DNA of 64,000 bases from Novosphingobium sediminicola. GTDB taxonomy: Bacteria > Pseudomonadota > Alphaproteobacteria > Sphingomonadales > Sphingomonadaceae. Positions 55,640 through 64,000 of this stretch are shown piece after piece (within the stretch, counting starts at the first letter, position 1; each line of letters opens with the position of its first letter). The notes below the pieces were generated by a model. It saw only the letters and a program-made list of their open reading frames with translations, was not told the origin of the DNA and did no database searches. A program made the position numbers and the translations under genes. The DNA lies in assembly GCF_014196525.1 (NCBI RefSeq), contig NZ_JACIDX010000006.1:186001-250000 (forward strand). Direction: 5' to 3'.

Positions 55640-57000
55640 TTACCGCGCCCGCCTCGACCGGGGCCTTTGCGGGCAAACGCTATGCCTTGCTGGGTCTGGC
55701 GCGCAGCGGGCAGGCGGCTTTGGCCTCGCTGCTGGCGGGCGGGGCCGCCGTGATGGCGTGGGACGCCAAGGAGGAGCCGCGCGCGGCCGCCGCCGCCGCC
55801 CATCCCGATGCCGTGGAGCAGGGGCGGTTGAGTTTTGCCGATCCGGTCGCGGCCGATCTGAAGGGCTATGACGGCGTGGTCGTTTCGCCCGGCGTGCCGA
55901 TCAACCGTCATCCGATTGCCGATGCGGCGCGGGCGGGCGGTGCGCCGCTGGTCTGCGACATCGAATTGTTTGCGCAATGCCGCGCATGGCTGCCCGCGCA
56001 TAAGGTGGTGGGCATCACCGGCACCAACGGCAAATCGACCACCACGGCTCTCACGCGCCATCTGTTTGAAGTGGCGGGCGTGCCGGTGTTGATGGGGGGC
56101 AATATCGGCCTGCCGATTCTGGGGCAGGAACCCTTGCCGTCTGGCGGGGTCTATGTGCTCGAACTGTCCTCCTATCAGATCGACCTGACGCAGAGCCTCG
56201 ATTGCGAGGTGGCCATGTGTCTGAACCTCTCGCCCGACCATCTCGATCGCTATGAGGGCTATGCCGGCTATGTCGCCTCCAAGGCGCGGCTGTTCGGGAT
56301 GCAGGCGATGGGCCATCTGGCGATCATCGATTATGCCGCCGAGATGGAGGATGACATCCTGCGTTTCGCGCCCGAGGGTCAGCCTTTCCAATTTATCGAC
56401 GGGGTGGATCTGCCGGGCCAACAGGCCGACTGGCCAAGCCTGCAGGGCCCGCATAACCGCGCCAATGCGCAGGCCGCCGTGGCCGCCGTGCGCGCGCTGG
56501 GCGTGGATGACGCCACCATCGAGGCGGGGCTGAAGAGCTTTGTCGGCCTGCCGCACCGCATGGAGCGGGTGGGGCAGGCGGGCGGCGTGCTGTTCATCAA
56601 CGATTCCAAGGCGACCAACCCGGCCTCGACCGCGCCCGCGCTGGCCGCTTTCCCGCCCGCCGATGGGCATAAGCGCATCCACTGGATCTGCGGCGGATTG
56701 CCCAAGGGCGACGATCTGGACGAATGCGCGCCGTGGTTCGGCAATGTCGCCGCGGCCTATACGATAGGCGATGCGGGCGCGCGCTTTGCCGAGATCCTCG
56801 ACCCCTATATGCCCGTGGCCCGCGCCGAGATGATGTGCGAGGCGATCCGGCTGGCCCGTGAGGCCGCCGCGCCGGGCGATATTGTGCTGCTCTCGCCTGC
56901 CTGCGCCAGTTTCGATCAGTTCCGCGACTATGAGGCGCGCGGCGAGGCCTTTCGCCAGATTGTCGAGGTGTTGACGGCCCCTGAAAATGGAGACGGTTGA
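55636..57000 (+). CDS. murD: UDP-MurNAc-L-alanine:D-glutamate ligase MurD
   Basis: A 454-residue Mur ligase adding D-glutamate. Seen: [20 protein letters not shown], the ATP site [60 protein letters not shown] and [23 protein letters not shown] 55636 overlaps mraY and its TGA overlaps the ftsW ATG by one base (TGATG). Confidence 0.96.
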   Translation: MITAPASTGAFAGKRYALLGLARSGQAALASLLAGGAAVMAWDAKEEPRAAAAAAHPDAVEQGRLSFADPVAADLKGYDGVVVSPGVPINRHPIADAARAGGAPLVCDIELFAQCRAWLPAHKVVGITGTNGKSTTTALTRHLFEVAGVPVLMGGNIGLPILGQEPLPSGGVYVLELSSYQIDLTQSLDCEVAMCLNLSPDHLDRYEGYAGYVASKARLFGMQAMGHLAIIDYAAEMEDDILRFAPEGQPFQFIDGVDLPGQQADWPSLQGPHNRANAQAAVAAVRALGVDDATIEAGLKSFVGLPHRMERVGQAGGVLFINDSKATNPASTAPALAAFPPADGHKRIHWICGGLPKGDDLDECAPWFGNVAAAYTIGDAGARFAEILDPYMPVARAEMMCEAIRLAREAAAPGDIVLLSPACASFDQFRDYEARGEAFRQIVEVLTAPENGDG

Positions 57001-58229
57001 TGGCCAGCCTGCCCCATGAAGATCCGGCCCGCTATGTCCCCGGTTCACGGGGCGGGGCCAAACAGCGCAAGACGCGGCGCACCGACTGGATCGTATGGTG
57101 GCGCGAGATCGACCGGGTGCTGCTGGTGCTGGTGCTGGCGCTGATGGCGCTGGGCACGCTGGCGGTGGCGGCGGCAAGTCCCGCCAGCGCGCGGCGCCTG
57201 TCGACGGCCAAGGTCAAGCTGGATGATCTCCACTTCTTTGTTCAGCATATCCGCTGGCAATTGCTGGGGCTGGTGGCGATGCTGGGCGCATCGCGGTTGA
57301 ACCGCGAAATGGCGCGGCGCTGCGGCATCGTGCTGGGCGTGGCGATGATGGTGGGGCTGATGCTGGTGCCGATTGTGGGCACGAGCGTGAATGGTGCGAA
57401 ACGCTGGCTCAATCTGGGCATTTCGTTGCAGCCTTCCGAATTTCTCAAACCCGCCTTTGCGATCACGCTGGCATGGGTGATCTCGTGGAAGCTGCGCGAT
57501 CCGCGTATGCCGGTGATGCTGATCTGTACCGGGATCATGGGGCTGGTGGGCGCGCTGTTGATGCTTCAGCCCGATTTCGGATCGGCGGTGCTGTTTGGCG
57601 CGGTGTGGTTTGTGATGATGCTGATCGCGGGCCTGCCGGTGCGCTGGGTGCTGGGGGTGATCGGCGGGGGCGTGGCCTTGCTGGGCGCGGCCTATGCGTT
57701 TTACGAGAACGGACGCCATCGCATCGACGCCTTCCTTGGCGGCGGTACGGCCTTTGACCAGGTGGACCTTGCGCGCCATACGCTGGTGGCGGGCGGATGG
57801 ACGGGCAGCGGATTGTGGCTGGGCACCAAGAAGCTGGGCCTGCCCGAGGCGCATACCGACTATATTTTCTCGGTCATCGGCGAGGAGTTCGGGCTGCTTA
57901 TGTGCGCGCTGGTGGTGGTGCTATATTTCGCGGTGGTGGCGCGGGTGTTGCTGCGGCTGTGGGATGAAGAGGATCTGTTCACTGTGCTGGCGGCAAGCGG
58001 GCTTGTCGCGCAATTGGGCGGGCAGGCTTTCATCAACATCCTCGTCAATCTGCAGCTTTTCCCGTCCAAGGGGATGACCCTGCCGCTGATCTCCTATGGC
58101 GGGTCCTCGACGCTGGCGCTGTGTCTTAATGTCGGCTTCCTGCTGGCCATTACGCGGCGCAACCCCTATCTGAAACGCGATCCCTTTGCTCCTAAAGGGC
58201 ATCCTGCGATCCTGAGCCTGTTTAAATGA
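57000..58229 (+). CDS. ftsW: septal peptidoglycan glycosyltransferase FtsW
   Basis: A 409-residue SEDS protein with about ten membrane helices that polymerises lipid II at the septum with FtsI. A basic ~35-residue N-terminus (GSRGGAKQRKTRRTDWIVWW) precedes the first helix. SEDS signatures are GAKRWLNLGISLQPSEFLKP, TDYIFSVIGEEFGLL and GMTLPLISYGGSSTLAL. ATG 57000 is used; a TTG at 56997 is in frame. Its TGA overlaps the murG ATG. Confidence 0.95.
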   Translation: MASLPHEDPARYVPGSRGGAKQRKTRRTDWIVWWREIDRVLLVLVLALMALGTLAVAAASPASARRLSTAKVKLDDLHFFVQHIRWQLLGLVAMLGASRLNREMARRCGIVLGVAMMVGLMLVPIVGTSVNGAKRWLNLGISLQPSEFLKPAFAITLAWVISWKLRDPRMPVMLICTGIMGLVGALLMLQPDFGSAVLFGAVWFVMMLIAGLPVRWVLGVIGGGVALLGAAYAFYENGRHRIDAFLGGGTAFDQVDLARHTLVAGGWTGSGLWLGTKKLGLPEAHTDYIFSVIGEEFGLLMCALVVVLYFAVVARVLLRLWDEEDLFTVLAASGLVAQLGGQAFINILVNLQLFPSKGMTLPLISYGGSSTLALCLNVGFLLAITRRNPYLKRDPFAPKGHPAILSLFK

Positions 58230-59407
58230 CCCATCAGAACGAACCGAGAGTTTCGCGTCACTATGTGCTGGCCGCCGGGGGAACCGGGGGGCATTTGATC
58301 CCGGCCTTTGCGCTGGCGGCCGAATTGCACGCGCGCGGCCATCATGTGGCGCTGATTACCGATGAGCGCGGGGCGACGATCCCCGGCAAGCCCGATTATC
58401 TGACCGCCCATGTCCTGCCCGCCGGGCGGCTGCAGGGCAAGAACCCGATCGCCTGGATCAAGGGCCTGCGCGCGATCTGGGCCGGGCGGGCGATGGCGCT
58501 GCGTCTGTTTGACAGCTTTGCGCCCGCCTGCGTGATCGGCTTTGGCGGCTATCCGGCGCTGCCCGCGCTGCTTGCTTCCACGTCGGCGGGCATTCCGGCG
58601 GTGATCCACGAACAGAATGCGGTGCTGGGGCGGGTCAACCGCTTCCTTGCGGGCCGGGTTCAGGCGATTGCCACGGCTTGCCCTGAAGTGGACCGGCTGG
58701 ACGAGAAATATGCCGACAAGGTGGCGCTGGTGGGCAATCCGGTGCGTGAGGAAGTGCTGGAGTTGCGCGATCAGCCTTTCCCGGCTTTTGGCGAGGATGG
58801 GTTGCTGCGCGTGTTGGTGACGGGCGGGTCGCAGGGCGCGCGGGTGCTGTCAGAGGTGGTGCCCGATGGTCTGGCGATGCTGCCGACCGCGCTGCGCACG
58901 CGGCTTCAGGTGATCCAGCAATGTCGGCCTGAGGATATTGACGCGGTGCGCGAGCGCTATCGCGGGCATGATATTCCCGCCGATCTTGCCACCTATTTCG
59001 AGAATATGGCCGAGCGTCTGGCCGATGCGCATCTGTTTATCGGGCGCGCCGGGGCCAGCACGATTGCCGAGCTGACGGCGGTGGGGCGTCCGGCGATCCT
59101 GATCCCGCTGCCCATTGCCACCGATGACCATCAGGCCGCCAACACGCGCGAGATGGTGGCCGCGGGCGGGGCGCGTTCGATCCGGCAGGAGAAGTTTACC
59201 GCCGTCGAATTGGCCAAGCAAATTCAGGCGATTGCCAAGAGCCCCGAGGCGCTGGCCAATGCCGCCCATGCGGCGTGGAATTGCGGGCGGCCGCATGCCG
59301 CTACCGATCTGGCCGATCTGGTCGAAGGATTTGGGCAGGCGCCCTTGATGGATGTGATCCGCGTGGGCCACGGTACCGAAGTGAGTTTTAAGGAGCAGAC
59401 TGCGTGA
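58226..59407 (+). CDS. murG: lipid II synthase MurG (GT28)
   Basis: A 393-residue glycosyltransferase adding GlcNAc to lipid I on the inner face of the membrane. The N-domain has [19 protein letters not shown] and [14 protein letters not shown]; the C-domain has [35 protein letters not shown] and [18 protein letters not shown]. It is followed by murC through a GTGA overlap. Confidence 0.96.
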   Translation: MTHQNEPRVSRHYVLAAGGTGGHLIPAFALAAELHARGHHVALITDERGATIPGKPDYLTAHVLPAGRLQGKNPIAWIKGLRAIWAGRAMALRLFDSFAPACVIGFGGYPALPALLASTSAGIPAVIHEQNAVLGRVNRFLAGRVQAIATACPEVDRLDEKYADKVALVGNPVREEVLELRDQPFPAFGEDGLLRVLVTGGSQGARVLSEVVPDGLAMLPTALRTRLQVIQQCRPEDIDAVRERYRGHDIPADLATYFENMAERLADAHLFIGRAGASTIAELTAVGRPAILIPLPIATDDHQAANTREMVAAGGARSIRQEKFTAVELAKQIQAIAKSPEALANAAHAAWNCGRPHAATDLADLVEGFGQAPLMDVIRVGHGTEVSFKEQTA

Positions 59408-60813
59408 AGGGTGTAGCCACCGATATTGGTACGATCCACTTTGTCGGCATTGGCGGCATCGGCATGTCGGGCATTGCCGAGGTGATGGCCAATCTGGGCT
59501 ATAGCGTGCAGGGCTCGGACATTGCCGAAAGCTATGTGGTCGAAGGATTGCGCAAGCGCGGCATCAAGGTGATGATCGGCCATGCGGCGCAAAACGTCGG
59601 CGATGCGGCGGTGGTGGTTACCTCCACGGCGGTCAAGCGCGAGAACCCGGAAGTGGTGGCGGCCCTTGAGGCGCGCATTCCGGTGGTGCGTCGGGCCGAA
59701 ATGCTGGCCGAACTGATGCGTTTGAAGAGCACGGTGGCGATTGCGGGCACGCATGGCAAGACGACGACGACCTCGATGGTGGCCGCGCTGCTCGATGCGG
59801 GCGGGGTGGACCCCACGGTCATCAATGGCGGGATCATCAACAGCTACGGCTCGAACGCGCGTCTGGGCGCGAGCGACTGGATGGTGGTCGAGGCGGACGA
59901 GAGCGACGGTTCGTTCCTGCGTCTGGACGGCACGATTGCGGTGGTGACCAATATCGACCCGGAGCATCTCGACCATTACGGCTCGTTCGACAAGGTGAAG
60001 AGCAGCTTTGTCGAATTTATTGAAAACGTGCCTTTTTATGGCGCGGCGGTGCTGTGCATCGACCATCCGGTGGTGCAGGCGATCATCCCCAAGGTGCGTG
60101 ACCGCCGGGTCATCACCTATGGTTTTTCGGCCCAAGCCGATGTGCGCGGCGAGGCGGTGACCCCCTATCCGGGCGGCAACCGCTTTACCGCCGTGTTGCG
60201 CCAGCGCGATGGTTCGTTCCGCCGGATCGAGGGCATTGAATTGCCGATGCCGGGGCGTCACAATGTCCAGAACGCGCTGGCCGCTGTGGCGGTTGCGGTG
60301 GAAATGGGCGTGTCGGAAGAGATCATCCGCACCGGTTTCGCCAAATTCGGCGGGGTCAAGCGGCGCTTCACCAAGGTGGGCGAGGTTGATGGCGTCACCA
60401 TCATCGACGATTACGGCCACCATCCGGTCGAGATCCGCGCCGTTCTGGCCGCCGCCCGTGAGGGCGTGCAGAACCGCGTGATCGCCGTGGTCCAGCCGCA
60501 TCGCTTCACGCGCCTGCGCGATCATATGGATGATTTCGCCGCCGCGTTTAACGATGCCGATATTGTCTATGCTGCGCCGGTCTATGCGGCGGGCGAACAG
60601 CCGATTGAGGGCGTCGATTCGGGCGCGCTGGTCGCGGGCATCAAGGATCGCGGGCATCGCAGCGCGCATCTGATCGCCGGGGCCGATGCGCTGGCGCTGG
60701 CTCTGGCCGCGCAGGTACAGCCGGGCGATATGGTCGTGTGCCTTGGCGCGGGTGATATCACCAAATGGGCGGCGGGCCTTGCCGATGCGATTGCTAAAGC
60801 AAAGGCGGGTTGA
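59404..60813 (+). CDS. murC: UDP-MurNAc:L-alanine ligase MurC
   Basis: A 469-residue Mur ligase adding L-alanine to UDP-MurNAc, the first peptide step. Seen: [18 protein letters not shown], the ATP loop [41 protein letters not shown] and [15 protein letters not shown]. The start is GTG at 59404 in a GTGA overlap with murG. Its TGA overlaps the murB ATG (TGATG). Confidence 0.96.
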   Translation: MKGVATDIGTIHFVGIGGIGMSGIAEVMANLGYSVQGSDIAESYVVEGLRKRGIKVMIGHAAQNVGDAAVVVTSTAVKRENPEVVAALEARIPVVRRAEMLAELMRLKSTVAIAGTHGKTTTTSMVAALLDAGGVDPTVINGGIINSYGSNARLGASDWMVVEADESDGSFLRLDGTIAVVTNIDPEHLDHYGSFDKVKSSFVEFIENVPFYGAAVLCIDHPVVQAIIPKVRDRRVITYGFSAQADVRGEAVTPYPGGNRFTAVLRQRDGSFRRIEGIELPMPGRHNVQNALAAVAVAVEMGVSEEIIRTGFAKFGGVKRRFTKVGEVDGVTIIDDYGHHPVEIRAVLAAAREGVQNRVIAVVQPHRFTRLRDHMDDFAAAFNDADIVYAAPVYAAGEQPIEGVDSGALVAGIKDRGHRSAHLIAGADALALALAAQVQPGDMVVCLGAGDITKWAAGLADAIAKAKAG

Positions 60814-61712
60814 TGTTTCCAGAGGTCGGCCAGATCAAGGTTTCCGGCAAGCTGACGGCGAATGCGCCGCTGGCCCCGTTGGTGTGGTTCAAGAGCGGCG
60901 GATCTGCGGAATGGCTGTTTGAGCCCAAGGATACCGCTGATCTTTGTGCTTTCCTTGAGCAATTGCCGCCGCCGGTGCCGGTGATGGCGCTGGGGCTGGG
61001 GTCGAACCTGATCGTGCGCGATGGCGGGGTGCCGGGCGTGGTGATCCGGCTGGGCAAGGCCTTTGCGCGGGTAGCAGAGGTTGCGCCGCTGACGCTGGAA
61101 TGCGGCGGCGGGGCCAGCGGCATTCTGGTGTCCAGCACCGCGCGCGATTGCGGGATTGCGGGGCTTGAATTTCTGCGCAGCATCCCCGGTACGGTGGGCG
61201 GCTTTGTCCGCATGAACGGCGGGGCCTATGGGCGCGAGGTCAAGGATATCCTCGTCGACTGCGATGTGGTGATCCGCAGCGGCGAGATCGCGACCCTGCC
61301 GTTGAGCGAGTTGGGTTATACTTATCGCCATTCCGATCTGGTCGATGGCTGCATCGTCGTGGCGGCGCGGTTTCGCGGTGTGCCGGGCGAGGCGCAGGCC
61401 ATTCAGGCCGAGATGGACCGCATCAGCGCATCGCGTGAGGCCAGCCAACCCCTGCGCAGCAAGACCGGGGGCAGCACGTTCAAGAACCCCGACGGCGCGC
61501 GGGCTTGGGAACTGGTCGACAAGGCCGGTTGCCGGGGCCTGATGCTGGGCGGGGCGCAGGTGTCGGAAAAGCATACCAATTTCCTTATCAACACCGGCGA
61601 GGCCACCAGCGCGGAGATCGAAGCGCTGGGCGAGGAAGTGCGCCGCCGGGTCAAGGAACAGTCGGGCGTGAGCCTGGAATGGGAAATCAAGCGAGTGGGT
61701 AACGAAAAGTGA
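60813..61712 (+). CDS. murB: UDP-N-acetylenolpyruvoylglucosamine reductase MurB
   Basis: A 299-residue FAD/NADPH enzyme that reduces UDP-GlcNAc-enolpyruvate to UDP-MurNAc. The PCMH-type FAD domain includes ALGLGSNLIVRDGGVPGVVI and GIAGLEFLRSIPGTVGGFVRMNGGAYG. The catalytic Ser is in SKTGGSTFKNP and the Glu is near the C-terminus. The ATG at 60813 is used over a TTG at 60810. The ddl GTG overlaps its TGA. It is a type II-like short MurB, usual in alphaproteobacteria. Confidence 0.96.
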   Translation: MFPEVGQIKVSGKLTANAPLAPLVWFKSGGSAEWLFEPKDTADLCAFLEQLPPPVPVMALGLGSNLIVRDGGVPGVVIRLGKAFARVAEVAPLTLECGGGASGILVSSTARDCGIAGLEFLRSIPGTVGGFVRMNGGAYGREVKDILVDCDVVIRSGEIATLPLSELGYTYRHSDLVDGCIVVAARFRGVPGEAQAIQAEMDRISASREASQPLRSKTGGSTFKNPDGARAWELVDKAGCRGLMLGGAQVSEKHTNFLINTGEATSAEIEALGEEVRRRVKEQSGVSLEWEIKRVGNEK

Positions 61713-62650
61713 GCATCCCAAAACTTCATGTCGCGGTCCTGATGGGCGGTTGGTCGTCGGAACGCCCCGTCTCGCTGATGAGCGGCGAGGGCGTGGCCAA
61801 GGCGCTTGAGGCGCGCGGGCATCGCGTGACGCGGGTGGATATGGGCCGCGATGTGGCGCAGGTTCTGTCCGCCGCCGCGCCCGATGTGGTGTTCAATGCT
61901 CTCCACGGCACGCCGGGCGAGGATGGCACGGTGCAGGGGATGATGGACCTGCTGGGCCTGACCTATACGCATTCGGGCCTGACCACTTCGGCCATCGCGA
62001 TTGATAAGGAACTGACCAAGCAGTTCCTCGTGCCGCATGGCATTCCGATGCCGGGCGGGCGGATTGTGAAGTCCGCGCAATTGCATGAGGCCGATCCTTT
62101 GCCGCGCCCCTATGTGCTCAAACCTGCCGCCGAGGGCAGCAGCGTGGGCGTGGCCATCGTCACCGGCACCGGCAATTACGGCAATCCGATTGCGCGCGAG
62201 GCGCAAGGCCCGTGGCAGCATTTTGACGAGCTGATGGCCGAGCCTTTCATTCGCGGGCTGGAGCTGACGACGGCTGTGATGGGAGATCGGGCGCTGTGCG
62301 TGACCGAGTTGAAGCCCAAGACCGGCTTTTATGATTTCGACGCCAAATATACCGATGGGTTGACCGAGCATGTCTGCCCCGCGCAGATCCCCGATGAAAT
62401 CGCGGAAAAGTGCAAGGAACTGGCGCTGCGCGCGCATCAGATCCTTGGCTGCAAGGGCACCAGCCGAAGCGATTTCCGCTGGGACGATGAGAAGGGGCTC
62501 GATGGCCTCTATCTGCTGGAAATCAACACCCAGCCGGGGATGACGCCGCTCTCCCTCGTGCCCGAACAGGCGCGCTATCTGGGCATGGATTATGAAACCT
62601 TGGTGGAAGCGATTATCGAAGAAGCCCTGAAGGACGCCGGAAAGCTTTAA
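61709..62650 (+). CDS. ddl: D-alanine--D-alanine ligase
   Basis: A 313-residue ATP-grasp enzyme supplying D-Ala-D-Ala to MurF. Seen: VLMGGWSSERPVSLMSG, ALHGTPGEDGTVQGMMDLLG, YVLKPAAEGSSVGVAIV, the lid-adjacent GCKGTSRSDFRWDDE and YLLEINTQPGMTPLSLVPEQA. Catalysis is in the cytosol. GTG start at 61709 overlaps murB; a 3-nt gap precedes the ftsQ start at 62654. In some dcw clusters ddl also lies just before ftsQ, so the order is conventional. Confidence 0.97.
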   Translation: MSIPKLHVAVLMGGWSSERPVSLMSGEGVAKALEARGHRVTRVDMGRDVAQVLSAAAPDVVFNALHGTPGEDGTVQGMMDLLGLTYTHSGLTTSAIAIDKELTKQFLVPHGIPMPGGRIVKSAQLHEADPLPRPYVLKPAAEGSSVGVAIVTGTGNYGNPIAREAQGPWQHFDELMAEPFIRGLELTTAVMGDRALCVTELKPKTGFYDFDAKYTDGLTEHVCPAQIPDEIAEKCKELALRAHQILGCKGTSRSDFRWDDEKGLDGLYLLEINTQPGMTPLSLVPEQARYLGMDYETLVEAIIEEALKDAGKL

Positions 62651-62653
62651 GCC

Positions 62654-64000
62654 ATGAGCCAGACCATCCGCCGGGGCGGCTCCAGCGCCCGCAAGGTGGC
62701 CGCCAAGGCCCAATCCGCCCGCAAGGTGGAGGCCGCCCGCGCGCGCACCGGATCGCTGATGGATCAGGTGATGGCGATGCTGCCCATTTCCGAGGCGCAG
62801 CTTCACAAGATCTTCCTTGTGCTGATTCTGGCGGCGGCGGGGGTCTTGCTCTGGGTGGTGGCGGGGCTGGCGGGGGTGCCTTCGCTGGCCGAACAGCGCG
62901 CGGCCAGTCTGGCCACGCAGGCCGGGTTTGCGGTGCGGCGGGTGGAAATCCATGGCGTCAAAAAGCTGAACGAGCAGAAGGTTTACGAGCGCGTGCTGGG
63001 CTCGCAGGGGCGTCAGTCGATGACGCGGATCGACCTTGAGGGCATCCGGCAGGATCTGCTGACGCTGAGCTGGGTCGAGGATGCGCGGATCTCGCGGCAA
63101 TTGCCCGATACGCTGATCGTCGACATTACCGAGCGCAAGGCGCAGGCGGTGCTCAAGCAGCATAATGAGGATGGCAGCGACAGTTTCGTGCTGATCGACG
63201 CCACCGGCCATGAATTGCAGGGCATCAGCCAGGGCCGCATCGGCGGCCTGCTGGTGCTGGCGGGCGCGGGGGCCGAGGGGCAGATGGCGGCGCTGGAAAG
63301 CCTGCTGGAGGCCGCGCCTGCGCTGCGCGGGCAGGTGGCCGAGGCCGAATGGGTCGGCCATCGCCGCTGGAACCTGACCTTCAAGAGCGGCCAGACGCTG
63401 GCTCTGCCCGAGGGCGTGGAGGCGGGGGCCAAGGCGCTTCAGGCCTTTGCGCGGATGGATGGCACGAACCAGTTGATCGGGGGCCGCGTGCTGGCCTTTG
63501 ACATGCGCACGGGCGACCGGATGTATATGCGGATGCGCGGCGATGCGGACCCGGCCAATCCGGGCGCTTCGCTGGCCACGGGCAGCGCGCCGGTGGCGGC
63601 GGCTGTGAGCGTTGCTGCGGCTGTTGCGGCCAAGGCGGTGGCGGTCAAGAGCGAAGCGCCCAAGGTGGAAGCCGCCAAAGAGCCTGTGAAAGAGCCTGTC
63701 AAACCGGCGGCTAAGCCGACCGCTAAGCCTGCGGCCAAAGCCGGGCCCAAGGCTTTGCTGCACAAGGAGGCTGCCAAGCCTGCGACGGCGCATAAGGAGG
63801 TGGCCAAGCCTGCTGCTAAACCCGCCGCCAAGCCTGTGGCGAAGGAAGCGCATAAGGACCCGGTGAAAGCGATCATCAAGGGGGCGGTCCATAAGGAAGC
63901 GGTCCATAAGGAAGCCGCTAAGCTTGCGCACAAAGAGCCGGTGAAAGTGGTTCACAAGGAAGCGGCCAAAACGCCTGCCAAAACTGCCGCCAAACCACAC
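62654..64000 (+). CDS. ftsQ: cell division protein FtsQ with histone-H1-like tail (3' truncated)
   Basis: The frame runs from ATG 62654 off the right edge, 449 codons seen without a stop. A basic cytosolic N-terminus (~50 residues) leads to one membrane helix (~52-75), then a POTRA domain (FAVRRVEIHGVKKLNEQKVY to LIVDITERKAQAVL) and the FtsQ beta-domain to about residue 300. FtsQ recruits FtsB/FtsL and regulates septal synthesis. From residue ~317 the protein becomes Lys/Ala/Pro/His-rich with a four-residue period (EPVK, PAAK, HKEA): about 29 Lys in the last 133 residues. Typical FtsQ ends near residue 300. The tail should lie in the periplasm. ftsA and ftsZ presumably follow. Confidence 0.93.
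   Translation, partial: MSQTIRRGGSSARKVAAKAQSARKVEAARARTGSLMDQVMAMLPISEAQLHKIFLVLILAAAGVLLWVVAGLAGVPSLAEQRAASLATQAGFAVRRVEIHGVKKLNEQKVYERVLGSQGRQSMTRIDLEGIRQDLLTLSWVEDARISRQLPDTLIVDITERKAQAVLKQHNEDGSDSFVLIDATGHELQGISQGRIGGLLVLAGAGAEGQMAALESLLEAAPALRGQVAEAEWVGHRRWNLTFKSGQTLALPEGVEAGAKALQAFARMDGTNQLIGGRVLAFDMRTGDRMYMRMRGDADPANPGASLATGSAPVAAAVSVAAAVAAKAVAVKSEAPKVEAAKEPVKEPVKPAAKPTAKPAAKAGPKALLHKEAAKPATAHKEVAKPAAKPAAKPVAKEAHKDPVKAIIKGAVHKEAVHKEAAKLAHKEPVKVVHKEAAKTPAKTAAKPH

Noticed and set aside
61403..64000. An 865-codon open frame antisense to ddl and ftsQ
   Set aside because: It is the complement of ddl and of the Lys-rich ftsQ tail; the Leu/Arg/Gly-rich product is an artefact of the repeat codons.

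Overview
The window is high-GC chromosomal DNA from an alphaproteobacterium, most likely of the order Sphingomonadales and Novosphingobium-like. The reasons are a ChpT phosphotransferase, a single bifunctional Rel/SpoT, a large Oar-type TonB-dependent receptor, a Tad/Cpa pilus locus with the alphaproteobacterial gene set, and a dcw cluster led by mraZ. This placement is inferred from gene content, not from a database search. I see no prophage, insertion sequence, CRISPR array, tRNA or rRNA operon; it reads as core chromosome with a few small islands of unusual sequence.

Layout: (1) 1-5.7 kb: end of a Gly-rich protein, a sigma-54-activator-like regulator lacking the GAFTGA loop, a sulfotransferase, rpoH, an RluD-type pseudouridine synthase, a JAMM peptidase and chpT. 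(2) 5.7-17.1 kb: AmpD-type amidase, TonB-dependent receptor, RNase P RNA (rnpB), infC with a probable ATT start, pdeM-like phosphoesterase, hemF, sodC, the (p)ppGpp synthetase/hydrolase, and an XdhC protein. (3) 17.1-29.9 kb: a complete glycogen module. A GH13 alpha-glucosidase diverges from the operon glgP-glgB-glgC-glgA-pgm-glgX, which covers glucose-1-phosphate interconversion, ADP-glucose formation, chain elongation, branching, phosphorolysis and debranching. (4) 29.9-32.6 kb: a His/Gly-rich PadR regulator resembling E. coli YqjI/NfeR, a small cytochrome c, a TonB-like protein and a DUF2721 membrane protein. (5) 33-40.4 kb: tad/cpa pilus genes on the minus strand (cpaA-cpaB-cpaC-cpaD-cpaE-tadB-tadC), with no cpaF ATPase and no pilin gene. 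(6) 40.5-47.2 kb: alpha/beta hydrolase, FAD amino-acid-oxidase-like enzyme, ccmA-ccmB, AlkA-type glycosylase, ferredoxin, cysK and a small membrane protein. (7) 47.2-64 kb: a dense dcw cluster, mraZ-rsmH-ftsL-ftsI-murE-murF-mraY-murD-ftsW-murG-murC-murB-ddl-ftsQ, in which almost every gene overlaps the next by 1-4 nt; ftsQ runs off the window.

Four structures are not explained by ordinary genes. A dispersed 40-nt stem-loop element occurs at five intergenic loci, usually as inverted pairs around a second hairpin. Five exact-period 19-bp repeats plus an inverted copy flank the mraZ promoter region and are probable MraZ operators. FtsQ carries a histone-H1-like Lys/Ala/Pro tail of at least 130 residues. 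MurE has a 16-residue N-terminal duplication encoded by two palindromes.
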